A stretch of DNA of 64,000 nt from contig JANOJL010000002.1 in assembly GCA_031418715.1 (NCBI GenBank), positions 186,001 through 250,000 of the forward strand, given 5' to 3'. The notes below the pieces were generated by a model, which saw nothing but the letters and a program-made list of their open reading frames with translations, was not told the DNA's origin and searched no databases. The stretch comes from JANMDU01 sp031418715. GTDB lineage: Bacteria > Pseudomonadota > Gammaproteobacteria > Burkholderiales > Burkholderiaceae_C. Below, in pieces: positions 1-8,138 of the stretch. The first letter of the stretch is position 1. The number at the start of each line of letters is the position of its first letter. Position numbers and translations under genes: made by a program.

Positions 1-2090
1 CTGCCTCAAATACCGTCAGCCCTACCGCCGCGAAACCTTGGAAAGTCACCCTCGGCGAGATCAGCCTGGATGCACCTCAGCTCGCGTTTGTTGACCGCGC
101 ACCTGCATCAGGGAGCAGCAAAGTTGTCGCGCTAGACATCAGTCAACTCAAAGCAAAAATCTCCGGCTTCGAGCTGGATGGCGACAAGCTCGCTGTCAAG
201 CCCATGCCCTTCTCACTCAGCGCGAGCCTGGCGCAAAGCAGCGATGGCGCGGCCAAATCCTCATCTGACCCAGGCAAAATCGATCTCAAAGGCCAAATCG
301 CACTCACGCCACTGGCTTTGCAGTTAGAAAGCAAACTCACGCGCTTGCCAATCCATGCGCTGGAGCCGTATTTGGCTGATGCGCTCAATATCGACCTGCT
401 GCGGCTCGATGCCAGCTACAACGGCAAGCTGCAATTGGCGCAAACCGCGCAAGGCTGGCAACTCAAACTCGCAGGGGATGTCGTCGCGGAAGATTTACAG
501 ACCACCTTGCGCAGCGCAGCGCTTGCAGCCTCGTCTGGCGCGGTGGAAGGCGATGAGCTGATGAACTGGAAGGCACTCAGCGTGCGCGGTTTGGCCGTTG
601 AGATGAGCCCTGGCGCGGCTTTGAAGATTGATGTGGGCGAAGCTGCTTTGACTGATTTTTTCGCACGGGTTTTGATCAGCGAACAAGGGCGCATCAATTT
701 AGCTGACATCGTTAAATCCAACGCATCCACCCCAGCGACTCTATCCACCACAGCCAGCACCACAGGCACTATTAGTTCAATAGCATCCCGCGCATATTCT
801 GTAACGGCGACTGGCCAAAATGAGGTAAAAAGTAGCGCCTCCACCGGCCCTGAGCCGATCATCAACATCGGCGCTGTCAGCCTGATCAACGGCAAAATGT
901 ATTTCGCAGATCGCTTCATCAAACCCAATTACGCCGCCAACCTGAGCGAGCTCACCGGCAAGCTTGGTGCTTTCTCTTCGCAGCCTTTGTCTTCTTCGTC
1001 TAACACGGCAACGGTGCAAATGGCCGAATTGGAGCTGCGCGGCAAAGCCGAAGGTACTGCCTCGTTAGAAATCCTAGGCAAGCTCAACCCGCTGGCCAAG
1101 CCACTGGCGCTCGACATCACAGGCAAAGTGCGTGATTTAGAGCTCGCGCCCTTGTCGCCCTACAGCGTGAAATTCGCTGGCCACGGCATCGAGCGCGGCA
1201 AGCTCAGCGTGGATGTGAAATACCTCGTCAAGCCTGATGGCCAGCTCACCGCAGCCAACAAAATCATCTTGAACCAGCTCAAGTTTGGCGACAAGGTGGA
1301 TGGTGCTCCCAACAGCCTGCCTGTGAAGCTGGCCGTGGCGCTGCTGGCCGATCGCAATGGTGTGATTGACATTGATTTGCCAGTGAGCGGTTCGCTCAAC
1401 GACCCGCAATTCTCGGTGGGCACGATCGTCTTCAAGCTGATCATCAATCTGGTCGTCAAAGCGCTGACTTCGCCGTTTTCATTGCTGGCCAGCGCGTTTG
1501 GCGGCGGCGGGGATGAGCTGGGGCAGGTCAGCTTCCCGTCGGGCAGCGCCGCACTGTCAACGCAGGCCCATCCCGGCTTGGAAAAGATCGTCAAAGCCCT
1601 GCAAGACCGCCCGAATTTGAAGATGACCGTCGTCGGCCAAGCCAGCCTAGAAGTGGAGCGCGAAGGCTATAAAAAAGAGCGCCTGAAAGCCTTGGTCGCT
1701 GCTGAAAAACGCCGGACGGCCATAGCTAGCGGTTCAGGCAGCAGCACTGCACTCAGCGCCACGCAAACCGCAGCCATCAAAGTCAGCGAGGCCGAATATC
1801 CCACGCTCCTGAAAGAAGTCTACAAACGCTCCGATGTCCCCAAGCCGCGTAACGCCATCGGTTTCGCCAAAGACATCCCCGCCGCCGACATGGAAGCGCT
1901 GCTCCTAGCCAGCCTACCCGTCACCGAACAAGCCATGCAAGAGCTGGCTCTCGCACGTGGCGTCGCCGTGCGCGACTATTTGGCCGCTCAAGGCCTGCCC
2001 CTAGACCGTCTGTTTCTCGGTGCAGCCAAAGCTGTCGGTAAAGAAGAAAAGTGGTCACCCAGAGCAGAGTTGAGCTTGGCTGCGCCTTGA
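1..2090 (+). CDS. DUF748 / AsmA-like protein, 3' part only (5' end outside window)
   Basis: The frame is open from base 3 to the stop at 2088-2090, so 695 residues of the C-terminal part are visible and the start lies upstream of the window. The sequence consists of long beta-rich segments with repeated 'L.G.G.L.L' patterns typical of AsmA/DUF748 proteins, large envelope proteins of the AsmA-like superfamily that are thought to bridge the periplasm or affect outer-membrane composition. Near bases 1540-1640 a segment beginning FPSGSAAL, followed by a helical KERLKAL region, matches the usual DUF748 C-terminal part. A copy of the dispersed palindromic repeat is inserted in frame at 768-829. The family assignment is from recognition of the pattern, and the substrate is unknown. 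Confidence 0.8.
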   Translation, partial: ASNTVSPTAAKPWKVTLGEISLDAPQLAFVDRAPASGSSKVVALDISQLKAKISGFELDGDKLAVKPMPFSLSASLAQSSDGAAKSSSDPGKIDLKGQIALTPLALQLESKLTRLPIHALEPYLADALNIDLLRLDASYNGKLQLAQTAQGWQLKLAGDVVAEDLQTTLRSAALAASSGAVEGDELMNWKALSVRGLAVEMSPGAALKIDVGEAALTDFFARVLISEQGRINLADIVKSNASTPATLSTTASTTGTISSIASRAYSVTATGQNEVKSSASTGPEPIINIGAVSLINGKMYFADRFIKPNYAANLSELTGKLGAFSSQPLSSSSNTATVQMAELELRGKAEGTASLEILGKLNPLAKPLALDITGKVRDLELAPLSPYSVKFAGHGIERGKLSVDVKYLVKPDGQLTAANKIILNQLKFGDKVDGAPNSLPVKLAVALLADRNGVIDIDLPVSGSLNDPQFSVGTIVFKLIINLVVKALTSPFSLLASAFGGGGDELGQVSFPSGSAALSTQAHPGLEKIVKALQDRPNLKMTVVGQASLEVEREGYKKERLKALVAAEKRRTAIASGSGSSTALSATQTAAIKVSEAEYPTLLKEVYKRSDVPKPRNAIGFAKDIPAADMEALLLASLPVTEQAMQELALARGVAVRDYLAAQGLPLDRLFLGAAKAVGKEEKWSPRAELSLAAP
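768..829 (+). repeat. Dispersed palindromic repeat, in-frame copy in the DUF748 gene
   Basis: The core ACTATTAGTTCAATAGC is followed by GCGCATATTCTGTAACGG and then an A-rich tail, the same order as in the intergenic copies. It is read as T-I-S-S-I-A-S-R-A-Y-S-V-T-A, the frame used by most coding copies in this window, and interrupts the DUF748 protein without a stop. Confidence 0.75.
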
Positions 2091-2235
2091 AATTCGGAAC
2101 AAAGTCATGAAAATGTCTGCAGAGCAGGGCACTTTTGGTGAACTTTACATTCCAACAGAAGACTTGCTGTCAGCCAAGGCGGTATCGCAGGCGTTAAAGT
2201 TTGAATTGATGTTGAAACAATTTTTGGAGACTTTT

Positions 2236-3039
2236 ATGAAAACCACCTCTCGTTTGGCTTGGGTCGCTGTTGCGGTTTCAGGTGCTTGGCTGAGCACGGG
2301 TGCTTTTGCTCAAGAGCAGGGGCGGGTGATTTCTACCACGCCAGTGATTCAACAAGTTGCTGTGCCGCGCCAGGTCTGCGCGAATGAACAAGTCGTGACG
2401 ACCTCTCAAGAGAAATCTGGTGCAGGCTCTTTGATAGGCGGTGTAGCTGGCGGTGCGGTTGGTAATGCAATTGGCAAAGGTAGTGGCCGTGCAGCTGCCA
2501 CGATGATTGGCATTGTGGGCGGCGCAGTATTGGGCAACAAAATCGAAGGCGGCCAGCAGCAATCCAACACGCAAAACGTACAGCGCTGCACCACACAAAC
2601 CTTTTACGAAAACAAACCCATTGCTTACAACGTGGTCTATGAATTCAATGGCAAGCAGTATCAGGTTCAAATGCCGCAAGATCCAGGGCCGTTTGTGAGC
2701 TTGCAAGTCACGCCAGTGGGCGGACAGGTGATTCAGCCAGCGCCTGCACCCGCGCCGGTGATCATCCGTCCTGTGACGCAAGTGCCGGTTTACACACAGC
2801 CCGTTATCGTGGAAAGCTCCACCGTTTATGTGCAGCAGCCACAGGTGGTTTATGTGCGCCCTGCGCCTGTGTATGTTGCGCCGGCGTACGTCTACGGCCG
2901 CCCGCATGCCCATTCGCATCTGCACCCGCACTTGCAGCCCCAGCATTTGGCGTATCCAGCGCCACGGTACGTGCATCCGCATGGCTATCGTGGGCATGGC
3001 AATGTGGTCAGCATTGGCTACTCCGGTCACTTCCGCTGA
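2236..3039 (+). CDS. Glycine-zipper 2TM domain envelope protein (17 kDa surface antigen-like)
   Basis: A 267-residue secreted protein. The start is ATG 2236, with GGAGA about 8 bases upstream; an upstream in-frame ATG at 2107 would add residues ahead of an obvious signal peptide (hydrophobic core VAVAVSGAWLS, cleavage near AFAQ) and is unlikely. Residues about 55-100 form a glycine-zipper region (GAGSLIGGVAGGAVGNAIG, then GIVGGAVLGNKIEGG) typical of Rick_17kDa_Anti / glycine-zipper 2TM outer-membrane proteins. The C-terminal half is rich in Pro, Val, Tyr and Gln, and ends in a His-rich segment, which may be disordered or metal-binding. It is followed by a clear terminator, so it is probably monocistronic. 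The role is unknown beyond envelope association. Confidence 0.8.
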   Translation: MKTTSRLAWVAVAVSGAWLSTGAFAQEQGRVISTTPVIQQVAVPRQVCANEQVVTTSQEKSGAGSLIGGVAGGAVGNAIGKGSGRAAATMIGIVGGAVLGNKIEGGQQQSNTQNVQRCTTQTFYENKPIAYNVVYEFNGKQYQVQMPQDPGPFVSLQVTPVGGQVIQPAPAPAPVIIRPVTQVPVYTQPVIVESSTVYVQQPQVVYVRPAPVYVAPAYVYGRPHAHSHLHPHLQPQHLAYPAPRYVHPHGYRGHGNVVSIGYSGHFR

Positions 3040-3059
3040 TCTGCTCCCACTTCTTTCCC

Positions 3060-3088
3060 AGCCCTTGGCTCACCCCAAGGGCTTTTTT
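3060..3088 (+). terminator. Rho-independent terminator after the glycine-zipper gene
   Basis: A 9-bp perfect stem AGCCCTTGG/CCAAGGGCT (3060-3068 with 3075-3083) with a 6-base loop is followed by a T run at 3083-3088. It separates the glycine-zipper gene from dnaX. Confidence 0.9.
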
Positions 3089-3140
3089 CATGGTGATTTG
3101 ATCAGCTTAGGCTCGATCTGCCGGATAGAATCAGCAGCTC

Positions 3141-5024
3141 ATGTCTTACCTCGTCCTTGCCCGCAAATACCGCCCGAAAAGCTTCACCGAAATGGTGGGG
3201 CAGGAGCATGTTGTGCAGGCTTTGACAAACGCGCTCACGCAGCAGCGTTTGCACCATGCCTATTTGTTCACCGGCACGCGTGGCGTGGGTAAGACGACGG
3301 TTTCCCGCATTCTGGCCAAATCGCTCAATTGCATCGGGGCAGACGGCCAAGGCGGCATCACCGCAGCTCCTTGCGGCGTGTGCGATATGTGTCGCGCAAT
3401 CGATGCGGGACGTTTTGTGGATTACACCGAGCTGGATGCCGCCTCCAATCGCGGGGTGGATGAAATTCAAAGTCTGCTGGAACAGGCGGTCTACAAACCG
3501 GTGCAAGGGCGCTTTAAGGTCTTCATGATTGACGAAGTGCATATGCTGACGAACACGGCGTTCAACGCCATGCTCAAGACGTTGGAAGAGCCGCCAGAGT
3601 ATTTGAAATTCGTGTTGGCGACCACCGATCCACAGAAAGTCCCGGTGACGGTGCTCTCGCGTTGCCTGCAATTTTCCTTGCGCCCGATGGCACCTGAGAC
3701 AGTACATGAGCATCTGAAAAAGGTGTTGCTTGAGGAAAACGTCTTGGCCGACGATGGCGCGCTGCGCTTGATCGCTCGCGGCGCACGTGGCTCGATGCGC
3801 GATGCGCTGTCTCTCACAGACCAAGCGATTGCTTTTGGCGCAGGCAGTTTGAATGAAGCCAATGTGCGCTTGATGCTGGGCGCAGTGGATCGCAGCTATG
3901 TCTTTCGTTTGATTGAGGCGCTGGCTGTAGGGGATGGCAAAGCGGTTTTTGAGATTGCCACAGCGCTGCGTGATCATGGGTTGAGTGCCGCTTCGACCTT
4001 AGAAGACATGGCGGGCGTGTTGCAGCGCATGGCAGTGTGTCAGCAAGTGCCCGGCAGCCATGATGTGCAAGACAGCGAAGCAGTGGAAATCGCGCGTTTG
4101 GCTACGGTGATGCCAGCGGATGAGACGCAACTGCTTTACAGCATCGCCATCCACGGGCGCAGCGAGCTGGGCTTGGCGCCCGATGAATACACGGGGTTGA
4201 CGATGAGCTTGCTGCGTTTGCTGGCCTTCAAACCGAAGGGTTTCAAGCCGATGCAGCGGGCAGAGCAAGGTGTCGCGGCGAGCTCGGGTCGCATGGCCAG
4301 CAGTGAATCGGCGAGCGCTGAATCTTTGCATGCAGCAGCCAGCGCAGAGGCTGAAAAAAAAAGCTTGAAGCTTGAAAAGGCAGCAGATCCTTTAGAAAGC
4401 TCAAATATTGAGTCGAATTGGCCTCTTACCGTTATAGAACCTGCGCAGAGCGCTATTGAATCAATAGCAAATGTTACGCAGCCGGTTTCACAGTTGTCCG
4501 TCGCTTCGCCACCTGCTGTAGCGCCTGAAGCCGCCATTTCTCCCGCTCTATCGTCCAGATCCAACCTCATGGCCGTACCGATCCGCGAGCAGGGCGCTGG
4601 AAGTGCTCGGCTGGACTCGCGGATTGCCGCTGTTGAGCCCGACGCGCATCATGAAGCATGGGTCGCGCTCGTGCAACAGCTCTTGGATGTGCAGGCGGTA
4701 CAAGGCATGGTGCAGCAGTTGGCAGTGCAAAGCCAATGCGTAGAAAAAGGTGCTTCACATTTGACGCTGCGCATCAGCCAGTCTTCGCTAAAAAGCGATG
4801 GCGCAAGAGACGAGTTGCAAGCCGCGCTTCAAGCCATTGGGCGATCTGAGGCGCTGGTGATTGAAGTCGGCCCGGTGCAAGATTCTTGGGCCAAGCGCAA
4901 CACCACCCGATTAGAGGCCAAACAAAGAGCCGCCGAGCAAATCATCACGCAAGATCCATTGGTGCAAGATTTGATAGCGCATTGGGGTGCGAAAATCGTC
5001 CCAGGAAGTATTAAAGCGGCTTGA
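3141..5024 (+). CDS. dnaX: DNA polymerase III subunits tau/gamma (clamp loader ATPase)
   Basis: A 627-residue clamp-loader ATPase that loads the beta clamp and, as tau, links the loader to polymerase core. The N-terminus (SYLVLARKYRP) is typical. Walker A GTRGVGKT lies at residues 45-52, a cysteine-rich zinc module follows (CGVCDMC), and Walker B is IDEVHML. The AAA+ part ends near residue 370; residues about 375-500 are an Ala/Ser/Pro/Glu linker, and the C-terminal part is the tau-specific domain. A run of nine A residues at 4354-4362 probably directs production of a short gamma form (separate entry). The linker also carries a reverse-oriented copy of the dispersed repeat at 4401-4468. It is followed by ybaB and recR, a conserved replication/repair cluster. 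Confidence 0.97.
   Translation: MSYLVLARKYRPKSFTEMVGQEHVVQALTNALTQQRLHHAYLFTGTRGVGKTTVSRILAKSLNCIGADGQGGITAAPCGVCDMCRAIDAGRFVDYTELDAASNRGVDEIQSLLEQAVYKPVQGRFKVFMIDEVHMLTNTAFNAMLKTLEEPPEYLKFVLATTDPQKVPVTVLSRCLQFSLRPMAPETVHEHLKKVLLEENVLADDGALRLIARGARGSMRDALSLTDQAIAFGAGSLNEANVRLMLGAVDRSYVFRLIEALAVGDGKAVFEIATALRDHGLSAASTLEDMAGVLQRMAVCQQVPGSHDVQDSEAVEIARLATVMPADETQLLYSIAIHGRSELGLAPDEYTGLTMSLLRLLAFKPKGFKPMQRAEQGVAASSGRMASSESASAESLHAAASAEAEKKSLKLEKAADPLESSNIESNWPLTVIEPAQSAIESIANVTQPVSQLSVASPPAVAPEAAISPALSSRSNLMAVPIREQGAGSARLDSRIAAVEPDAHHEAWVALVQQLLDVQAVQGMVQQLAVQSQCVEKGASHLTLRISQSSLKSDGARDELQAALQAIGRSEALVIEVGPVQDSWAKRNTTRLEAKQRAAEQIITQDPLVQDLIAHWGAKIVPGSIKAA
4346..4375 (+). other. Probable programmed frameshift (or slippage) site producing gamma
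   Basis: The codons are GCT GAA AAA AAA AGC, giving nine consecutive A (4354-4362) and an A AAA AAA heptamer at 4355-4361. A -1 shift there reads AAG CTT GAA GCT and then TGA at 4373-4375, giving a product of about 411 residues, close to the known E. coli gamma length. A purine-rich AGAGG lies at 4346-4350. Frameshifting in E. coli dnaX and transcriptional slippage in Thermus dnaX are established; their use here is inferred. Confidence 0.7.
4401..4468 (-). repeat. Dispersed palindromic repeat, reverse copy inside dnaX
   Basis: On the minus strand it reads GCTATTGATTCAATAGC, then CTGCGCAGGTTCTATAACGG and an AT-rich tail, matching the intergenic copies. In dnaX it lies in the flexible linker (T-V-I-E-P-A-Q-S-A-I-E-S-I-A). 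Confidence 0.8.
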
Positions 5025-5078
5025 CCAAGCCGCCCAAATCAAAGCAGTTTCATTTTTAGTATTGAAAGAAGGAATACC

Positions 5079-5408
5079 ATGTTCAACAAAGGACAACTCG
5101 CCGGCCTCATGAAGCAAGCTCAGGCGATGCAAGACAACATGAAGAAAGCCCAAGACGAACTGGGCAACATCGAGGTTTGCGGCGAATCTGGCGCGGGTTT
5201 GGTGAAAGTCACCATGACCTGCAAACACGACGTCAAACGTGTCGAAATCGATCCTTCGCTCTTGGCTGAAGACAAAGACATGCTCGAAGATCTGGTGGCA
5301 GCGGCTTTCAATGCGGCGGTGCGCAAGGCAGAAGAAACTTCGCAGGAAAAAATGGGCAAATTGACAGCTGGCATGCCTTTGCCTGCGGGGATGAAGTTGC
5401 CTTTTTGA
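5079..5408 (+). CDS. YbaB/EbfC family nucleoid-associated protein
   Basis: A 109-residue protein of the YbaB/EbfC family, small dimeric DNA-binding proteins associated with the nucleoid. The sequence has the usual order: a Met/Gln/Lys-rich N-terminal helix (MKQAQAMQDNMKKAQDEL), a central beta part (GLVKVTMTCKHDVKRVEIDP) and a C-terminal helical segment ending in PAGMKLPF. The start at 5079 is preceded by GAAGGAA. It sits between dnaX and recR, an arrangement conserved across many bacteria. Confidence 0.95.
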   Translation: MFNKGQLAGLMKQAQAMQDNMKKAQDELGNIEVCGESGAGLVKVTMTCKHDVKRVEIDPSLLAEDKDMLEDLVAAAFNAAVRKAEETSQEKMGKLTAGMPLPAGMKLPF

Positions 5409-5462
5409 AGCTTCTTGTCTCACGCTGAAAACGCGAAAAATAGCCTCCAAGCTACGCACAAC

Positions 5463-6053
5463 ATGCCCCAAGCCCACAGCATCTCCAGCCTGATTGAAGC
5501 CTTGCGCCGCTTGCCAGGCGTAGGGGCTAAGTCGGCCGCGCGGATGGCGTATCACTTGATGCAGCATGACCGGGAAGGTGCGGTACTCTTGGCCCGGGCG
5601 CTGGAAGGCTCGGCTCAGAGCATCAAGCATTGCCAGAGATGCCACACCTTCACCGAAGCTGATATTTGTAGCACTTGTCTGGATACCAGCCGCGATGCCA
5701 GCAAGCTTTGCGTGGTCGAAACCCCTGCCGACCAAGCCGCGCTGGAGCGCACCGGCGCCTACAAAGGCTTGTATTTCGTGCTCATGGGCAAGATTTCGCC
5801 GCTCGATGGCATTGGCCCGAAAGAGATCGGAGCGCAAAAGCTGATTGACCGCGCCGCTGACGGCCTCGTGCAGGAAGTGATTCTCGCCACCAATTTCACC
5901 GCCGAAGGCGAAGCCACAGCCCACATCATCGGCACCCTGCTCAAAAGCCGTGGCATCCAAGTCACGCGCCTGTCCAGGGGTGTGCCGATTGGCAGCGAAC
6001 TCGAATACGTCGATCTGGGCACGATTGCTCATGCGCTAGAGGATCGCCGCTGA
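5463..6053 (+). CDS. recR: Recombination protein RecR
   Basis: The RecFOR pathway protein that loads RecA at gaps. ATG 5463 is chosen because it gives 196 residues, the usual RecR length, with the conserved IEALRRLPGVGAKSAARMA helix-hairpin-helix near the N-terminus; an in-frame TTG at 5415 would add 16 residues. A zinc finger (CQRCHTFTEADICSTC) is followed by a Toprim domain (CVVETPAD, GKISPLDGIGP, EGEATA) and the terminal GSELEYVD region. It is downstream of dnaX and ybaB and probably cotranscribed. Confidence 0.95.
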   Translation: MPQAHSISSLIEALRRLPGVGAKSAARMAYHLMQHDREGAVLLARALEGSAQSIKHCQRCHTFTEADICSTCLDTSRDASKLCVVETPADQAALERTGAYKGLYFVLMGKISPLDGIGPKEIGAQKLIDRAADGLVQEVILATNFTAEGEATAHIIGTLLKSRGIQVTRLSRGVPIGSELEYVDLGTIAHALEDRR

Positions 6054-6075
6054 GCTTCATAAACTCTCATTAAGC

Positions 6076-6138
6076 GCTATAATTTTTATAGCTACTAGCG
6101 CACGTTCTACAACGGCTAACTGCCGAAATTTCTTAAAA
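6076..6138 (+). repeat. Dispersed palindromic repeat, intergenic copy upstream of the MAPEG gene
   Basis: GCTATAATTTTTATAGC is followed by AGCGCACGTTCTACAACGG, CTAACTGCC and an AT-rich tail. This is one of the fullest copies and ends about 20 bases before the next start codon. Confidence 0.8.
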
Positions 6139-6158
6139 ACCTCACCTTGGAGAAACCT

Positions 6159-6569
6159 ATGTCTTACCGCTTCACTGTCGCCTACTGGATACTTCTCTTC
6201 GCTGCTTTTCTGCCCATCGTCTGCGCAGGTATCTCCAAATGGGGCATGTTCAACAAATCTCGGAAAGATGGCGGTTATGACAACCACAATCCGCGCGAAT
6301 GGTTAGCCAAGCAGGAAGGTTGGCGCGCACGCGCGAACGCCGCTCAGACCAACACCTTTGAAGCGCTGCCGTTTTTCTTTGCCGCTGTGATCATCGCCCA
6401 CCAGCTCGGCGCTGGGCAAACGCAGCTCGATTTGCTTTGCCTGTCTTGGTTGATGCTGCGTATTTTCTACATCATCACCTACGTTGGCGACATGGCCACG
6501 CCGCGTTCACTGATTTGGTTTGGGGCGCTGGTGGTGAATATTCTGATTCTGTTTTCTGGCTTTCGTTAA
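6159..6569 (+). CDS. MAPEG family integral membrane protein
   Basis: A 136-residue protein with about four hydrophobic segments (residues about 5-25, 65-85, 85-105 and 115-133). It shows the MAPEG hallmarks: an NPREW motif after the first helix, then a RARANAAQTNTFEALPFF segment and a Tyr/Arg-rich third helix (LRIFYIITYVGD). MAPEG proteins are membrane-associated enzymes of eicosanoid and glutathione metabolism; the substrate of bacterial members is generally unknown. ATG 6159 has GGAG 8-9 bases upstream; a TTG at 6147 is less likely. Confidence 0.88.
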   Translation: MSYRFTVAYWILLFAAFLPIVCAGISKWGMFNKSRKDGGYDNHNPREWLAKQEGWRARANAAQTNTFEALPFFFAAVIIAHQLGAGQTQLDLLCLSWLMLRIFYIITYVGDMATPRSLIWFGALVVNILILFSGFR

Positions 6570-6652
6570 AGTCTGTTACCCCGTACTCAGTGGTTTCCCC
6601 CTCAGCAATCGCCCCGATGTAAAAAGATTTGCATGTCGGTACAGTCGTATGT

Positions 6653-7795
6653 ATGACAAGCAAAAAAAATCAGGGGCAGGTCAACACAAGGCGTAGGCAA
6701 CACCTGCTAAGCATGATCAGTGCAGCAGCTGGCGTTGCCAGCTTCAATTTTGGCAATGCTTGGGCAGCACGCCCTAAAAAAACCAAACAAACGCCAGCTG
6801 CGGTCTTTCCCAAGCCTGAGAAACGCAGCATCACGCTGGCCACCACCAGCCCTTCGGCGCTGCCTTATCTGCCGCTCCTGGTGGCGCAACAAAAAGGCTT
6901 TTTCGCCCAGCAGGGCTTGGAGCTGCAAATCAGCGAACAGCAAAGCGCCGCGCGCGCGCTAGCGGCTGTGGCGTCAGGCAGTGCAGACATCCTCTGCGGT
7001 TGGCTGGAGAATATATTGGCCGCACCGGGCAGGGCGCTCGCGCTGCAAAGCTTTGTGCTGCTGGGCAACTCGCCCATGATGGCGCTGGGTGTGCCCATCC
7101 GAGCTTCAGGCGCGGCCCCCATGACATTGGCTCAACTTCGTGGGCGCAAGATCGGTGTCGTGGCGCTTAACTCACCCACGCATACGGTTGCATGGGCTGC
7201 GCTTAGCCGTGCGGGCCTGCGAGCCAGCGAAGTGAGCTTCGTCAGCGTGGGCAGCCCGGTCGGCGCACAAGCGGCGCTGCGCTCGGGCCAAATCGACGCG
7301 CTGGTGCACATGGATCCGCTGATGCTCCAGCTGGAGCAGCGCGGCGAGATCGTCACCCTACTGGATATGCGCAGCCCCGCATCGAGTATGCAAGCGCTTG
7401 GCATGCATTTGCCATCGAGCTGCGTTGCTGCGCCGGCTGATTTCTTGCAACGCTACCCAGGCACAGCACAAGCTTGCAGCGATGCTCTGGTGCAGGCTTT
7501 GAAATGGCTGCAACAGGCTAGCTTGCGCGATATGCTGCAATTGTTGCCAGAAAAAGCCACTGACGCAGACGCAGCAAGCAGCGCTCAAGCCATGGATGCG
7601 CAATTGTTTTTGTCTAGTTTTGAGCGTTTGCGCAGCGCCTATTCAAACGATGGCTTGTGCGCGCCGGAGCTAGGCAGCAATTTGCTGCAAGCCATGGTAG
7701 AGGCTGAGCCCACGCTGCGGCTAGAGCAGATCGATGCACAGCGCAGCATCAACAATGCCTTTGCACAGCGCAGCTCGGAGCGCTTGAGGGCTTAA
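6653..7795 (+). CDS. ABC transporter substrate-binding protein (NMT1/SsuA-like), orphan
   Basis: A 380-residue periplasmic binding protein of the NMT1/THI5-SsuA-TauA class. A basic N-terminus (RRRQHLLSM) precedes a signal-like segment ending near NAWA, and the mature part opens with ITLATTSPSALPYLPLLVAQQKGFF, the usual first strand and helix of this fold. Such proteins bind sulfonates, nitrate, pyrimidine precursors or taurine, and the ligand cannot be told here. No permease or ATPase gene is adjacent. ATG 6653 is preferred over upstream TTG 6629, but no strong ribosome site is visible. Its 3' end overlaps the next, convergent gene by 4 bases. Confidence 0.8.
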   Translation: MTSKKNQGQVNTRRRQHLLSMISAAAGVASFNFGNAWAARPKKTKQTPAAVFPKPEKRSITLATTSPSALPYLPLLVAQQKGFFAQQGLELQISEQQSAARALAAVASGSADILCGWLENILAAPGRALALQSFVLLGNSPMMALGVPIRASGAAPMTLAQLRGRKIGVVALNSPTHTVAWAALSRAGLRASEVSFVSVGSPVGAQAALRSGQIDALVHMDPLMLQLEQRGEIVTLLDMRSPASSMQALGMHLPSSCVAAPADFLQRYPGTAQACSDALVQALKWLQQASLRDMLQLLPEKATDADAASSAQAMDAQLFLSSFERLRSAYSNDGLCAPELGSNLLQAMVEAEPTLRLEQIDAQRSINNAFAQRSSERLRA

Positions 7796-7965
7796 GCGTT
7801 CTTGTTACCAGCCATGGCAGATTTGCTATGCGTCACATTACTTTGTGCCATTTGTTTCGCTGCGGGCTTGGGTTTCGCCTCAGCGGGCTTGTCGTTGGCA
7901 GCAAAGCTTGCCAGAGGCAGTGTGAGCAGCGCGGTCGAAACCATGGGAACGAGCCATTTATACAT
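7792..7965 (-). CDS. Small secreted Lys/Ala-rich protein
   Basis: A 57-residue protein with a clear signal peptide (MYKWLVPMVSTALLTLPLASFA) and a short mature region rich in Lys, Ala, Pro and Asn. AGGAAAA lies about 7 bases before the ATG at 7965, which supports this start over a longer in-frame one. No known domain is recognised. It is convergent with the preceding gene. Confidence 0.6.
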   Translation of the reverse strand: MYKWLVPMVSTALLTLPLASFAANDKPAEAKPKPAAKQMAQSNVTHSKSAMAGNKNA

Positions 7966-8138
7966 AGTGTTTTCCTCAGAAGCTAAGATGAGTAATGAGA
8001 ACAATTCACTGAGACTGTCCATTAGAAATTGGCCTCATGACTTCGACTTCGCTTGAAGACCCGCCTAATGATTAATTCCTAAGAGACAATGTGGCCATGC
8101 ATCAACGCAAGTTTGACCTAACTCAGGAGATCCATGTG

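Noticed and set aside
5415..5462. TTG start for recR
   Set aside because: It adds 16 residues that RecR proteins do not have; ATG 5463 gives the normal length.
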